Part shown: positions 8,114 to 15,661 of the stretch, piece after piece | Layout of the letters: every line of letters begins with the position of its first letter | How positions within the stretch are numbered: position 1 is the stretch's first letter | From: Prochlorococcus sp. AG-409-A10 | GTDB lineage: Bacteria > Cyanobacteriota > Cyanobacteriia > PCC-6307 > Cyanobiaceae | Assembly: GCA_003216175.1 (NCBI GenBank) | Contig: QCJG01000001.1 | Location: 248,001 to 312,000, forward strand | DNA: 64,000 bases | Reading direction: 5' to 3' | Notes under the pieces: model-generated | The model's database searches: none | Told to the model about the DNA's origin: nothing | What the model saw: the letters and a program-made list of their open reading frames with translations, nothing else | Translations under genes and position numbers: made by a program

Positions 8114-8129
8114 TGTAGTCATTACTACA
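8114..8129. promoter_or_regulatory. Perfect palindromic NtcA box upstream of structured leader
   Basis: The sequence TGTAGTCATTACTACA has the NtcA consensus GTA-N8-TAC (8115-8128) and is a perfect palindrome with 6-base arms. NtcA is the cyanobacterial global nitrogen regulator. AT-rich -10-like hexamers (such as TAATAA, 8105-8110) lie just upstream, which would put the box at the start of transcription and immediately before the structured leader at 8134. That position suits repression rather than class II activation. The site is seen directly; the mode of action is inferred. Confidence 0.65.
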
Positions 8130-8133
8130 AAAA

Positions 8134-8193
8134 CGTTCAACTCGCTTCAGCGAGCCGCAAACCGCCTTAAGCCAAGGAACGGGGGACTTAAGC
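8134..8193 (+). ncRNA. Structured leader resembling the Downstream-peptide / glutamine riboswitch motif
   Basis: Pairing seen: P1 CGTTC (8134-8138) with GAACG (8177-8181); P2 CTCGC (8141-8145) with GCGAG (8150-8154) around a TTCA loop; and a possible pseudoknot of CTTAAG (8166-8171) with CTTAAG (8187-8192) just 3' of P1. Cyanobacterial glnA and Downstream-peptide RNAs, known L-glutamine aptamers, share the CGTTC...GGAACG closing stem, a P2 hairpin right after it, an AAG before the closing strand, and in the Downstream-peptide class a pseudoknot with downstream sequence and a short reading frame after it. The purine-rich joining sequence expected after P2 (GGAAGTA-like) is poorly matched here (CCGCAAACCG), so ligand binding is uncertain. 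Confidence 0.42.
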
Positions 8194-8213
8194 TAAAACG
8201 ATCCAAATTAAAC

Positions 8214-8528
8214 ATGCCTACAAGTTCCATACGAAGCACTGAAAAAAGTGCCATTACTGTTTCAGCAGGATTTTTAGGAGCATTCATTATTAGTTCTTTA
8301 GCTGTTCAGCTTTTTAGAAGCTATTCCCCTGCTGTTCAAAATAAATTAACTACTGTTGACCCAGTAATTGCTAGTCCTGCCACTCTTTGGTCTGAACTGG
8401 GGACACGAGATAACATTATTATTGAACAATCAAATACAAAATTAAATACAAATAGTTCAAGTTCTATCAATATTGAACCTGTAATAACCTCTGAGGCAAC
8501 TTTATGGTCTCCTCTTTTTGTTGATTGA
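8214..8528 (+). CDS. Small membrane protein with a duplicated C-terminal motif
   Basis: The 104-residue product starts at the ATG 21 bases after the structured leader. It has a polar N terminus, one membrane helix at about residues 15-34 (around AGFLGAFIISSLAVQLF), and a tail in which the motif DPVIASPATLWS (49-60) is repeated as EPVITSEATLWS (88-99), separated by an Asn/Ser-rich linker. I do not recognise a family. The leader, with a palindromic NtcA box and glutamine-riboswitch-like folding, and the position between moaA and napA point to nitrogen-responsive expression. It is not similar to the small basic glutamine synthetase inactivating factors. Function unknown. Confidence 0.65.
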   Translation: MPTSSIRSTEKSAITVSAGFLGAFIISSLAVQLFRSYSPAVQNKLTTVDPVIASPATLWSELGTRDNIIIEQSNTKLNTNSSSSINIEPVITSEATLWSPLFVD

Positions 8529-8542
8529 TTTTACTCATCTTC

Positions 8543-8566
8543 AATTGATTGATTGATTGATTGATG
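8543..8566. repeat. Short GATT tetranucleotide repeat
   Basis: Directly after the stop of the small membrane protein, the unit GATT occurs about five times in tandem. It is a simple-sequence repeat in the non-coding stretch before the napA promoter. Copy number may vary between isolates. Confidence 0.7.
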
Positions 8567-8761
8567 CAAGTATGATGAATGAGAATTTAGATTATCAGCA
8601 AAAATTTTAAACTGAATTAAAGAAAATCAATACATTCGATATCTAATATTTTGTATTTTTTGCCACATAGTATTCAAGATCTTGAAATCCTCAGACAAAT
8701 AATTCGTTTTAGTAGCAATAACTACTTAATTAAACAAATAGGTATAAAACTCTCATTTTTT

Positions 8762-8805
8762 GTATCGACTACTACTTAGTCGGAGTATGTCGGCTGATTT
8801 AATTT
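8762..8805 (+). promoter_or_regulatory. NtcA-activated promoter of napA
   Basis: GTATCGACTACTAC at 8762-8775 fits GTA-N8-TAC. TAATTT at 8800-8805 fits the -10 pattern TAN3T, with 24 bases between, matching the known class II NtcA promoter layout (22-24 bases). Transcription would start near 8812, about 68 bases before the napA ATG. This is the expected nitrogen-limitation promoter for the nitrate permease and perhaps narB. Confidence 0.75.
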
Positions 8806-8808
8806 TTC

Positions 8809-8834
8809 AAAACGGTTAGATTTTTTACCGTTTT
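8809..8834 (+). other. Hairpin at the 5' end of the napA transcript
   Basis: AAAACGGT (8809-8816) pairs with ACCGTTTT (8827-8834) around a T-rich loop and is followed by a T. It lies immediately after the napA -10 box. It may be a weak terminator for transcription coming from the upstream small-protein gene. The rest of the 8529-8879 gap has only the GATT repeat and the NtcA promoter. Confidence 0.35.
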
Positions 8835-8879
8835 TAATAGGCAAACTTTTTAAGCCTTCTTTCTTACTTTTTAATTTCA

Positions 8880-10421
8880 ATGCTTGGCAATCTTTGGACA
8901 TTTCAAGGGAGATATCGAACACTTCATCTCACTTGGTTTGCGTTCTTTCTAACTTTTGTTGTTTGGTTTAATTTGGCTCCCCTTGCTACGACTGTTAAGG
9001 CAGACTTGGGGCTCACTTTGGGTCAAATTCGAACTGTAGCTATCTGTAATGTTGCATTAACAATTCCAGCGAGAGTCCTCATTGGAATGCTTCTAGATAA
9101 ATTTGGACCACGTAAAACATACTCAAGCCTTCTCATTTTTTCGGTAGTTCCATGCTTACTTTTCGCCTCAGCAGAAACTTTTAATCAATTAGTTATCGCT
9201 CGCTTATTACTTTCAATTGTAGGTGCAGGATTTGTAATTGGTATTCGGATGGTGGCTGAATGGTTCCCACCTAAAGAAATCGGTCTAGCAGAAGGAATAT
9301 ATGGAGGTTGGGGTAATTTTGGCTCAGCTTTCTCGGCTCTGACAATGGTTGCCATTGCTGGGTTACTTTCTTTTTCAGGTGGATTTGAATTACCAACAGG
9401 TGCCGTTCTTAACTGGCGAGGTGCTATCGCTGGCAGTGGTGTGATTTCAGCATTGTATGGCATCTTTTATTTCTTTAATGTCAGAGATACTCCTCCTGGA
9501 AAAATTTATCAGCGTCCAACTAAAACAGCTGGTCTAGAAGTCACTTCTATGCGAGATTTTTGGGGGCTTTTGGGTATGAATGTGCCGTTTGTAGCCATAC
9601 TTTCTGTTTTATGTTGGAGGTTAAAGAAAGTTGGTTTCCTTGATGAGGGAACATATCCATTAGCTCTTTTCGCTGTTTTAATTTGGTTCGCTTTTCAGAC
9701 CTGGGGGATTATTCGTACAAACTCAGAGTTAATTGCAGGAACTAAAATTTATCCAAAAGAAGACCGTTATGAATTTAAACAAGTAGCCATTCTTGAACTC
9801 ACATATATTGTTAATTTTGGTTCTGAGCTGGCAGTTGTTTCAATGTTACCTACTTTTTTTGAGACAACATTTGATTTACCAAAAGCAACAGCAGGTATTC
9901 TCGCCTCCTCCTTTGCTTTCGTTAACCTTGTTGCACGTCCAGCTGGAGGTCTAATTTCTGACAAGCTCGGAAGTAGAAAAAATACTATGAGTTTTCTAAC
10001 CGGAGGACTTGGAATTGGATACCTTGTCATGAGTTGGATCAAACCTGGTACTTTTTCAGGTATAAGTGGAATTATCGTCGCATTGTTCATAACAATGCTT
10101 GCTTCCTTCTTTGTTCAAGCAGGGGAAGGCGCTACTTTTGCTCTAGTACCACTTGTTAAACGAAGAGTTACTGGACAGGTCGCTGGTCTTGTTGGTGCCT
10201 ATGGCAACGTAGGAGCAGTAACTTATCTAACTATTTTTAGTCTTCTACCTATGTGGATGAGTGGAAGTGGAGAAGCGACAGCAGAGATAATTGCTAATTC
10301 CAATAGTGCCTTTTTCCAAATCTTAGGAATAGCAGGGCTGATAGTTGCATTCATGTGCTTTTTCTTTCTTAAAGAACCAAAAGGATCCTTCGATGAATTA
10401 CATGAAGGGGAAATTGCTTAA
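8880..10421 (+). CDS. napA: Nitrate/nitrite permease, major facilitator superfamily
   Basis: The 513-residue, roughly 12-helix protein belongs to the NarK/NrtP group of nitrate-nitrite porters. It has the nitrate-signature-like segments GIRMVAEWFPPKEIGLAEGIYGGWGNFGSAF (about 119-149) and, in the second half, an equivalent region around EGATFALVPLVKRRVTGQVAGLVGAYGNVGA (about 417-447), plus the MFS loop motif LDKFGPRKTY. Marine picocyanobacteria use this single protein (called napA or nrtP) instead of the NrtABCD ABC transporter. It stands directly before narB and behind an NtcA promoter, so it should import nitrate under nitrogen limitation. Confidence 0.93.
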   Translation: MLGNLWTFQGRYRTLHLTWFAFFLTFVVWFNLAPLATTVKADLGLTLGQIRTVAICNVALTIPARVLIGMLLDKFGPRKTYSSLLIFSVVPCLLFASAETFNQLVIARLLLSIVGAGFVIGIRMVAEWFPPKEIGLAEGIYGGWGNFGSAFSALTMVAIAGLLSFSGGFELPTGAVLNWRGAIAGSGVISALYGIFYFFNVRDTPPGKIYQRPTKTAGLEVTSMRDFWGLLGMNVPFVAILSVLCWRLKKVGFLDEGTYPLALFAVLIWFAFQTWGIIRTNSELIAGTKIYPKEDRYEFKQVAILELTYIVNFGSELAVVSMLPTFFETTFDLPKATAGILASSFAFVNLVARPAGGLISDKLGSRKNTMSFLTGGLGIGYLVMSWIKPGTFSGISGIIVALFITMLASFFVQAGEGATFALVPLVKRRVTGQVAGLVGAYGNVGAVTYLTIFSLLPMWMSGSGEATAEIIANSNSAFFQILGIAGLIVAFMCFFFLKEPKGSFDELHEGEIA

Positions 10422-10442
10422 AATATTAATGAATTTCCAATC

Positions 10443-10470
10443 AAAACCTTGGGTAGTTACCCAAGGTTTT
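10443..10470 (+). terminator. Hairpin between napA and narB
   Basis: AAAACCTTGGG (10443-10453) and CCCAAGGTTTT (10460-10470) form a perfect 11-bp stem with a six-base loop, followed by attttctt. It has the form of an intrinsic terminator and begins 21 bases after the napA stop, yet ends only 24 bases before the narB ATG. It probably reduces narB transcript relative to napA, or marks a processing or stability point. Confidence 0.75.
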
Positions 10471-10494
10471 ATTTTCTTATCTCATTAAATTGAG

Positions 10495-12720
10495 ATGACA
10501 GAGAAAATTGAAAATTTAACTACTCAATGTCCATATTGCGGCGTTGGATGTGGTCTAGAAATGCAACCACCAGCTGAAATCGGAAAAGCAGTACGTAGAG
10601 ATGCAGATGGTTATCCAATGTGGAGGTCTAGAGGCGATCGCAATCATCCATCCAACCTTGGACAAATATGTATTAAAGGTGCAACCGTAGGAGAAAGCTT
10701 GTCTCCAGGGAGATTAAAGCAACCTCTGTATCGAGATGATTTAAATGATAAATATCAACCGATTAGCTGGCATGAAGCTACAGATAAGATAGTTTCACAA
10801 ATCAAAAAAAGTTTACTCAAAAAAGGTCCAAACTCTATAGCGATGTATGGTTCTGGACAATTTCATACTGAAGACTACTATATTGCTCAAAAATTACTCA
10901 AAGGAGCTTTAGGTACAAATAATTTTGATGCAAATTCAAGACTATGTATGAGCTCAGCTGTCGCTGGATATAATTTAAGTCTTGGATCAGATGGTCCTCC
11001 CTGTTGTTATGAAGATCTTGATCACTACACCGTTGCATTCCTCATTGGCACTAATACAGCGGAATGCCATCCAGTACTTTTTCAACGTCTACTCAAAAGG
11101 AAAAAACAACATCAAGATAAAGTAAAAATTATTGTTATAGATCCAAGATTAACAGACACTGCAAAAGCTGCTGACATTTATCTACCTATTGCTCCAGGCA
11201 GTGACTTAGCCCTGTTATATGGTATTGCCAATTTAGTTCTGAAAAATAATGGACAAAATGCAGAATTTATTAAAAATCATACAGATAAATATTCAGAATT
11301 CTTAGCGATTATAAAAAATTGGACTCCTAGAAAAGTTGCTCGCTTTTGTGGTATCCCAGAAAAAAAATTAGAAGAAGTAGCTAATATGTTTAATCATCGC
11401 GAAAGGGTACTAAGTCTTTGGTCAATGGGTGTAAATCAACGCAGAGAAGGTACTGCAGTTGTTGGGGGACTTATCAATCTACATCTTCTCACGGGACAAA
11501 TCGGGAAAGAGGGAGCTGGACCTTTTTCGCTTACTGGCCAACCAAATGCTATGGGAGGACGTGAAGCAGGAGGCCTATCTCATCTACTTCCTGGTTATCG
11601 AAATGTTGCCAATAAAAAACATAGACAAGTCGTCGAAAATCACTGGGATTTTCCGGCTGGAAGTATCTCTGAAGAACCAGGTTTAAACGCCTGGCAACAA
11701 ATTGAAGCAATGGAAAAAGGAGAAATAGATCTTTGGTGGGTTGCTGCAACTAACCCACTTGTAAGCATGCCTGATCTAAATCGAGTAAAAGCCGCAATAA
11801 AAAACTGTTCCCTAGTTGTTTTATCCGAAGCATATGAAGATACTGAAACCTCTCATTATGCCCATCTATTATTGCCGGCTGCACAATGGAGTGAGAAAGC
11901 CGGTGTGATGACTAATTCAGAAAGGCGAATCACTTATTGCCCAGCTTTTCGTCCATGCTTTGGTCAAAGTCGTCCCGATTGGGAGATATTTGCTGAAGTA
12001 GGCCAAAAACTTGGATTTATTGATCAGTTTACTTATGATTCTTCTGCTGAGGTATATTCAGAGTTTACAGCTCTGACAAGTGGTCGTCTCTGTGATAGTT
12101 CGGGTCTTAATCATGAATTACTAACAAGTGTTGGTCCCCAACAATGGCCATTTTCAAAAGGAAGTAATCCTACGAAAAAAGCCAAGCGACTTTATGAAAA
12201 TAAAAGGTTTGAGACACCTAATGGTCGAGCCCAGTTTTACACTAAACAACCTCTGGGAATCGCTGAGCCTCCATGCGATATGTACCCGTTAGTCTTAACT
12301 GTTGGGCGTTACCTCGGACAATGGCATACCATGACTCGTACTGGAAAAGTAAATCGACTTAATAAAATGCACCCTGAACCATTACTTGAAATTCATCCTA
12401 TGGATGCAAAAAATATGAATATTAAAGATGGTGAGTTATCTGCTCTTAATTCTCGTCGTGGACATCTTACAGTACGTGTAAAAGAAACTGATCGTATACG
12501 TCGAGGCACAGTTTTTCTCCCAATGCACTGGGGCTTCACTCAAACTAATCATTGTGAGACAAACAACTTGATGCATGAACAATCATGTCCCATATCTAAA
12601 CAGCCTGAACTAAAAGCAAGCGCTGTAATTGTGGCTCCAGTGAATCCAGTCAATCAACCACTTGAAAACAATGAAAAAGGATTTGTTAAATACGTAAAAG
12701 AAATCGTAAATATGAAATAA
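10495..12720 (+). CDS. narB: Assimilatory ferredoxin-nitrate reductase
   Basis: NarB reduces nitrate to nitrite with electrons from ferredoxin. The 741-residue protein has the N-terminal [4Fe-4S] motif C12-x2-C15-x3-C19 with C59 in GQICIKGATVGESL, and the molybdenum-ligand cysteine in NSRLCMSSAVAGY (C151). The molybdopterin oxidoreductase domain and the C-terminal dinucleotide-binding domain (about residue 600 on, FLPMHWGFTQTNHCETNN) follow. No signal peptide is present, as expected for a cytoplasmic assimilatory enzyme. It requires Mo-bis-MGD made by the neighbouring moa/moe/mob genes. A strong hairpin separates it from napA. Confidence 0.97.
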   Translation: MTEKIENLTTQCPYCGVGCGLEMQPPAEIGKAVRRDADGYPMWRSRGDRNHPSNLGQICIKGATVGESLSPGRLKQPLYRDDLNDKYQPISWHEATDKIVSQIKKSLLKKGPNSIAMYGSGQFHTEDYYIAQKLLKGALGTNNFDANSRLCMSSAVAGYNLSLGSDGPPCCYEDLDHYTVAFLIGTNTAECHPVLFQRLLKRKKQHQDKVKIIVIDPRLTDTAKAADIYLPIAPGSDLALLYGIANLVLKNNGQNAEFIKNHTDKYSEFLAIIKNWTPRKVARFCGIPEKKLEEVANMFNHRERVLSLWSMGVNQRREGTAVVGGLINLHLLTGQIGKEGAGPFSLTGQPNAMGGREAGGLSHLLPGYRNVANKKHRQVVENHWDFPAGSISEEPGLNAWQQIEAMEKGEIDLWWVAATNPLVSMPDLNRVKAAIKNCSLVVLSEAYEDTETSHYAHLLLPAAQWSEKAGVMTNSERRITYCPAFRPCFGQSRPDWEIFAEVGQKLGFIDQFTYDSSAEVYSEFTALTSGRLCDSSGLNHELLTSVGPQQWPFSKGSNPTKKAKRLYENKRFETPNGRAQFYTKQPLGIAEPPCDMYPLVLTVGRYLGQWHTMTRTGKVNRLNKMHPEPLLEIHPMDAKNMNIKDGELSALNSRRGHLTVRVKETDRIRRGTVFLPMHWGFTQTNHCETNNLMHEQSCPISKQPELKASAVIVAPVNPVNQPLENNEKGFVKYVKEIVNMK

Positions 12721-12759
12721 AAAATAGAAAACAATACTTCCTATTGAGAAATAACTCCT

Positions 12760-13818
12760 ATGTCGAATAATTACGAAAAATTTAAAACCTATTTAAAAAA
12801 AATAGGTAGTGGAGAATTTACAGGCAAAAGTCTCTCTCGTGAAGAAGCTAAAGCAGCTATCAAACTGATGCTGAAAGAAGAAGCCAGTGCAGCACAAATT
12901 GGTGGCTTCATGATTGCACATAGAATTAGACGTCCTACCCCTGAAGAATTAGCAGGAATGATTGATGCCTATATAGAACTAGGACCTAAAATTCAATCAC
13001 CCAGTAATCAACGTCAACCTATATTTTTTGGGATGCCTTTTGATGGTCGAAAAAAAACAGCACCTATTTATCCTCTAACAACTTTACTATTACTAACTCA
13101 GAAACAACCTGTTATTTTGCATGGTGGGTCTCGTATGCCAGTGAAATATGGTGTTACCCATAACGAACTATTTCAAGCCCTAGGAATAAATTTAACCGGT
13201 CAATCCATAGAACAACTACAAAGTTTTTTCAATCAGAACAATCTTGCCTTAATACATCAGCCAGATCATTTTCCACTAGCTGAAAAATTAATTCCTTACA
13301 GAGATCAAATAGGTAAGCGACCACCTCTAGCAAGTATGGAATTAATTTGGACATGTCATCAAGGAAGTCATCTACATATAAGTGGCTATGTTCATTCTCC
13401 TACTGAAGAAAGACATTGGAAGACCTTAGAGCTTATGGGAGAACAAAATGTGATTACTATCAAAGGACTGGAAGGTGGAATAGATCTCTCAATAAGTCGT
13501 TCATCAACAATTGGACAGTACAAAAATCAACATGGCACTAGAACTGTTTTTCATCCCAAAGACTACGAATGTTCTGGAAAAGATATTGAATGGAACGACA
13601 TCAAAGAATGGAAGAGATTTGCTTTACAAGCTCTTAATGGCGAAGGCCCTTTAACGAAAGCGTTAGAGTGGAATGCTGGTATTTACTTTTTTTATGCAGG
13701 CTTAAGCTCTGATATTAAAGAAGGAATTAATAAAGCTAAAGAAATAATCAATTCAGGATCAGCTATCAAACATTTAGAAAAATTAATTGATTGGAGTGAC
13801 GAAAATATTGATTCCTAA
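12760..13818 (+). CDS. cnaT: Anthranilate phosphoribosyltransferase-like protein (CnaT-like)
   Basis: The 352-residue protein has the glycosyltransferase family 3 fold: an N-terminal helical part (EEAKAAIKLMLKEEASAAQIGGFMIAHRIR, about 28-57) and a phosphoribosyltransferase domain with ILHGGSRMPVKYGVTHNELFQALGI (about 115-139). The canonical TrpD glycine motif is changed, so tryptophan synthesis is unlikely. In Anabaena a related protein, CnaT, is needed for expression of the nitrate assimilation operon. Position 39 bases after narB supports the same kind of role. The ATG is at 12760. Biochemical substrate is unknown. Confidence 0.75.
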   Translation: MSNNYEKFKTYLKKIGSGEFTGKSLSREEAKAAIKLMLKEEASAAQIGGFMIAHRIRRPTPEELAGMIDAYIELGPKIQSPSNQRQPIFFGMPFDGRKKTAPIYPLTTLLLLTQKQPVILHGGSRMPVKYGVTHNELFQALGINLTGQSIEQLQSFFNQNNLALIHQPDHFPLAEKLIPYRDQIGKRPPLASMELIWTCHQGSHLHISGYVHSPTEERHWKTLELMGEQNVITIKGLEGGIDLSISRSSTIGQYKNQHGTRTVFHPKDYECSGKDIEWNDIKEWKRFALQALNGEGPLTKALEWNAGIYFFYAGLSSDIKEGINKAKEIINSGSAIKHLEKLIDWSDENIDS

Positions 13819-13836
13819 GAGCTTTTAAAAATACAT

Positions 13837-14331
13837 TTAATAAAAAGTTTTTTCCATTAAATAACGAGAAAAATGCACACCACCTATTTGGATTTGCTCG
13901 GGAGCAATAATTGTCCATCCATGACGTAAAAGCAATTGATAACTACATAAACTTGCCTCTGTGTTTAAAGTGATGGGTTTATCTTTGAGAGTATCTTCTT
14001 CAATTTGCTGTAATAGAGCCGTAGCATGCCCCTGTCGAGACGAACGCCCTCTGCAATAAAGCAATGCCAAGCGATTATGGGGATATTTTAAAGCAAATGC
14101 TTCAATAGTTTTATCAACACAACTCACCCAGCCCACCCCTTGCTTCAGAGGTTTGTCTAAAATCCCAGGAAGATACGCCAAAGCTGACCAAGCTTCAATC
14201 TGTTCTTGGCTATACAAGGATTCATCACAAGTTCGAATAGCATCTTCATAAACTTCTCTTAGAGCCATTTCATCTGAACTCTCACAAGGTCGCAAATATC
14301 TATTTAGACTGTTGTTATTGAATGAAGCCAA
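13837..14331 (-). CDS. GNAT family N-acetyltransferase
   Basis: The 164-residue protein shows the GNAT layout: an N-terminal helix region (MALREVYEDAIRTCDESLYSQEQIEAW), a central beta strand (VSCVDKTIEAFALKYPHNRLALLYCRG) and the acetyl-CoA loop GRSSRQGHATALLQQIEE (about 94-111), corresponding to RxxGxG/A. The sequence after it (LNTEASLCSYQLLLRHGW) is typical of this family. Start is TTG at 14331, 46 bases from the divergent MFS gene. The acceptor substrate is unknown. It converges on the CnaT-like gene. Confidence 0.8.
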   Translation of the reverse strand: MASFNNNSLNRYLRPCESSDEMALREVYEDAIRTCDESLYSQEQIEAWSALAYLPGILDKPLKQGVGWVSCVDKTIEAFALKYPHNRLALLYCRGRSSRQGHATALLQQIEEDTLKDKPITLNTEASLCSYQLLLRHGWTIIAPEQIQIGGVHFSRYLMEKTFY

Positions 14332-14377
14332 GTTCTCTGACAGTATGAGAGGCTGAATAAATTATGAGCTATTTGCT

Positions 14378-15622
14378 TTGAGAAGGCTAAAAATTCCTAC
14401 ACTTTTAGGAGCTTTCATAACACTTCTAGATGATCGATTAGGTGAAACTATTGTTTTGCCTCTTTTACCTTTTTTATTAGAGCAATTCACCACCAGCGCA
14501 ACTACTCTTGGTTTTCTTACTGGAACTTATGCAATATCCCAGTTTGCGGCAGCCCCATTCATTGGAGCCATGAGTGATCGTTTCGGTCGTAAGCCGATCA
14601 TGATCACATGTGTGTCAGGTTCAGTAATAGGAATATGTCTATTTGCATTAACTGTAAGCCTAAATTGGGATAATTATTTACCTTTATGGGCCTCAACTAT
14701 ACCTTTATGTTTACTATTTTTAGCCAGGATAATTGATGGTATAAGTGGAGGTACGGCAGCTACTGCTACTACAGTACTTGCAGATATATCAACTCCCGAA
14801 AATCGAGCAAAAACTTTTGGCTTAATTGGAGTAGCGTTTGGTTTAGGTTTTATTCTTGGACCAGGATTAGGAACAGCCCTAGCCAAGTTTAGTGTTACTT
14901 TACCGGTATGGGTCGCAAGCGGATTTGCAATATTTAATCTTATTTTTGTCATTTGGTTTTTGCCTGAAACACTGCCCAAAAACAAAAGAAATTTTTTACC
15001 AAGAAAAAGAGATTTAAATCCAATTAGTCAGTTATTAATTGTATTCAAAAACCCGTTAGCTAGAAGACTTTGCTTATCATTTTTTATTTTCTTTATGGCT
15101 TTTAATGGCTTTACAGCTGTTTTAGTCCTGTATTTAAAAGAAAAATTTGAATGGAGTCCTGAATTATGTAGTGCTGCTTTTATTGTCGTTGGCGTCATCG
15201 CTATGATTGTTCAAGGAGGACTAATTGGTCCTCTGGTTAAAAGATTTGGGGAATCAAGATTAACTTTTACTGGTATTGGCTTTGTAATGACAGGGTGTAT
15301 TCTTCTGACGCTCGCAAATATTGACACTTCAGTTCCACTTGTATTTAGTGGCGTCGCAATACTTGCAATGGGAACTGGACTAGTAACTCCTAGTTTAAGA
15401 GCACTAATCTCAAGAAGACTAAGTTCTATTGGTCAAGGAGCCGTATTAGGAAATCTACAGGGTTTACAAAGTCTAGGGACTTTTCTTGGAGCAATCGCAG
15501 CGGGACGCTCATATGATCTTTTTGGTCCAAGAAGTCCATTTTTTGGCACTATTTTTCTTCTGGTATTTGTTATGTTTTTAATTTCAGGTAGAAAAGTTAG
15601 AAATCAAAAAGTAATCACCTAG
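14378..15622 (+). CDS. MFS drug-efflux-type transporter
   Basis: The 414-residue protein has about 12 membrane helices and the MFS loop 2-3 motif GAMSDRFGRKPIMITCV (about 68-84), followed by LFLARIIDGISGGTAATATTVLADIS and GFILGPGLG, a tetracycline/multidrug (DHA1) type pattern. Start is TTG at 14378; an in-frame stop lies just upstream at 14354-14356 with no ATG between. Substrate cannot be read from sequence. It is divergent from the acetyltransferase gene and upstream of ppk. Confidence 0.82.
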   Translation: MRRLKIPTLLGAFITLLDDRLGETIVLPLLPFLLEQFTTSATTLGFLTGTYAISQFAAAPFIGAMSDRFGRKPIMITCVSGSVIGICLFALTVSLNWDNYLPLWASTIPLCLLFLARIIDGISGGTAATATTVLADISTPENRAKTFGLIGVAFGLGFILGPGLGTALAKFSVTLPVWVASGFAIFNLIFVIWFLPETLPKNKRNFLPRKRDLNPISQLLIVFKNPLARRLCLSFFIFFMAFNGFTAVLVLYLKEKFEWSPELCSAAFIVVGVIAMIVQGGLIGPLVKRFGESRLTFTGIGFVMTGCILLTLANIDTSVPLVFSGVAILAMGTGLVTPSLRALISRRLSSIGQGAVLGNLQGLQSLGTFLGAIAAGRSYDLFGPRSPFFGTIFLLVFVMFLISGRKVRNQKVIT

Positions 15623-15661
15623 ACTGATAGTTGATCAAGATATTAAAATAATAATTAGAAA

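Noticed and set aside
8134-8193. c-di-AMP (ydaO) or guanidine (ykkC) riboswitch for the leader before the 104-residue gene
   Set aside because: The GGGGGAC segment recalls ydaO RNAs, but the overall order of stems and the closing CGTTC/GAACG pair fit the glutamine-type motif better, and the downstream gene is not of the kind ydaO or ykkC control.
8543-8566. GATT repeats as a CRISPR array or attachment site
   Set aside because: Unit length is only four bases with no spacers and no cas, integrase or tRNA gene nearby.
1-13820. Recent transfer of the nitrate island by a mobile element
   Set aside because: No transposase, integrase, tRNA or flanking repeat was seen, and base composition looks like the neighbouring genes. 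Ancient vertical inheritance with losses in other strains is equally possible.
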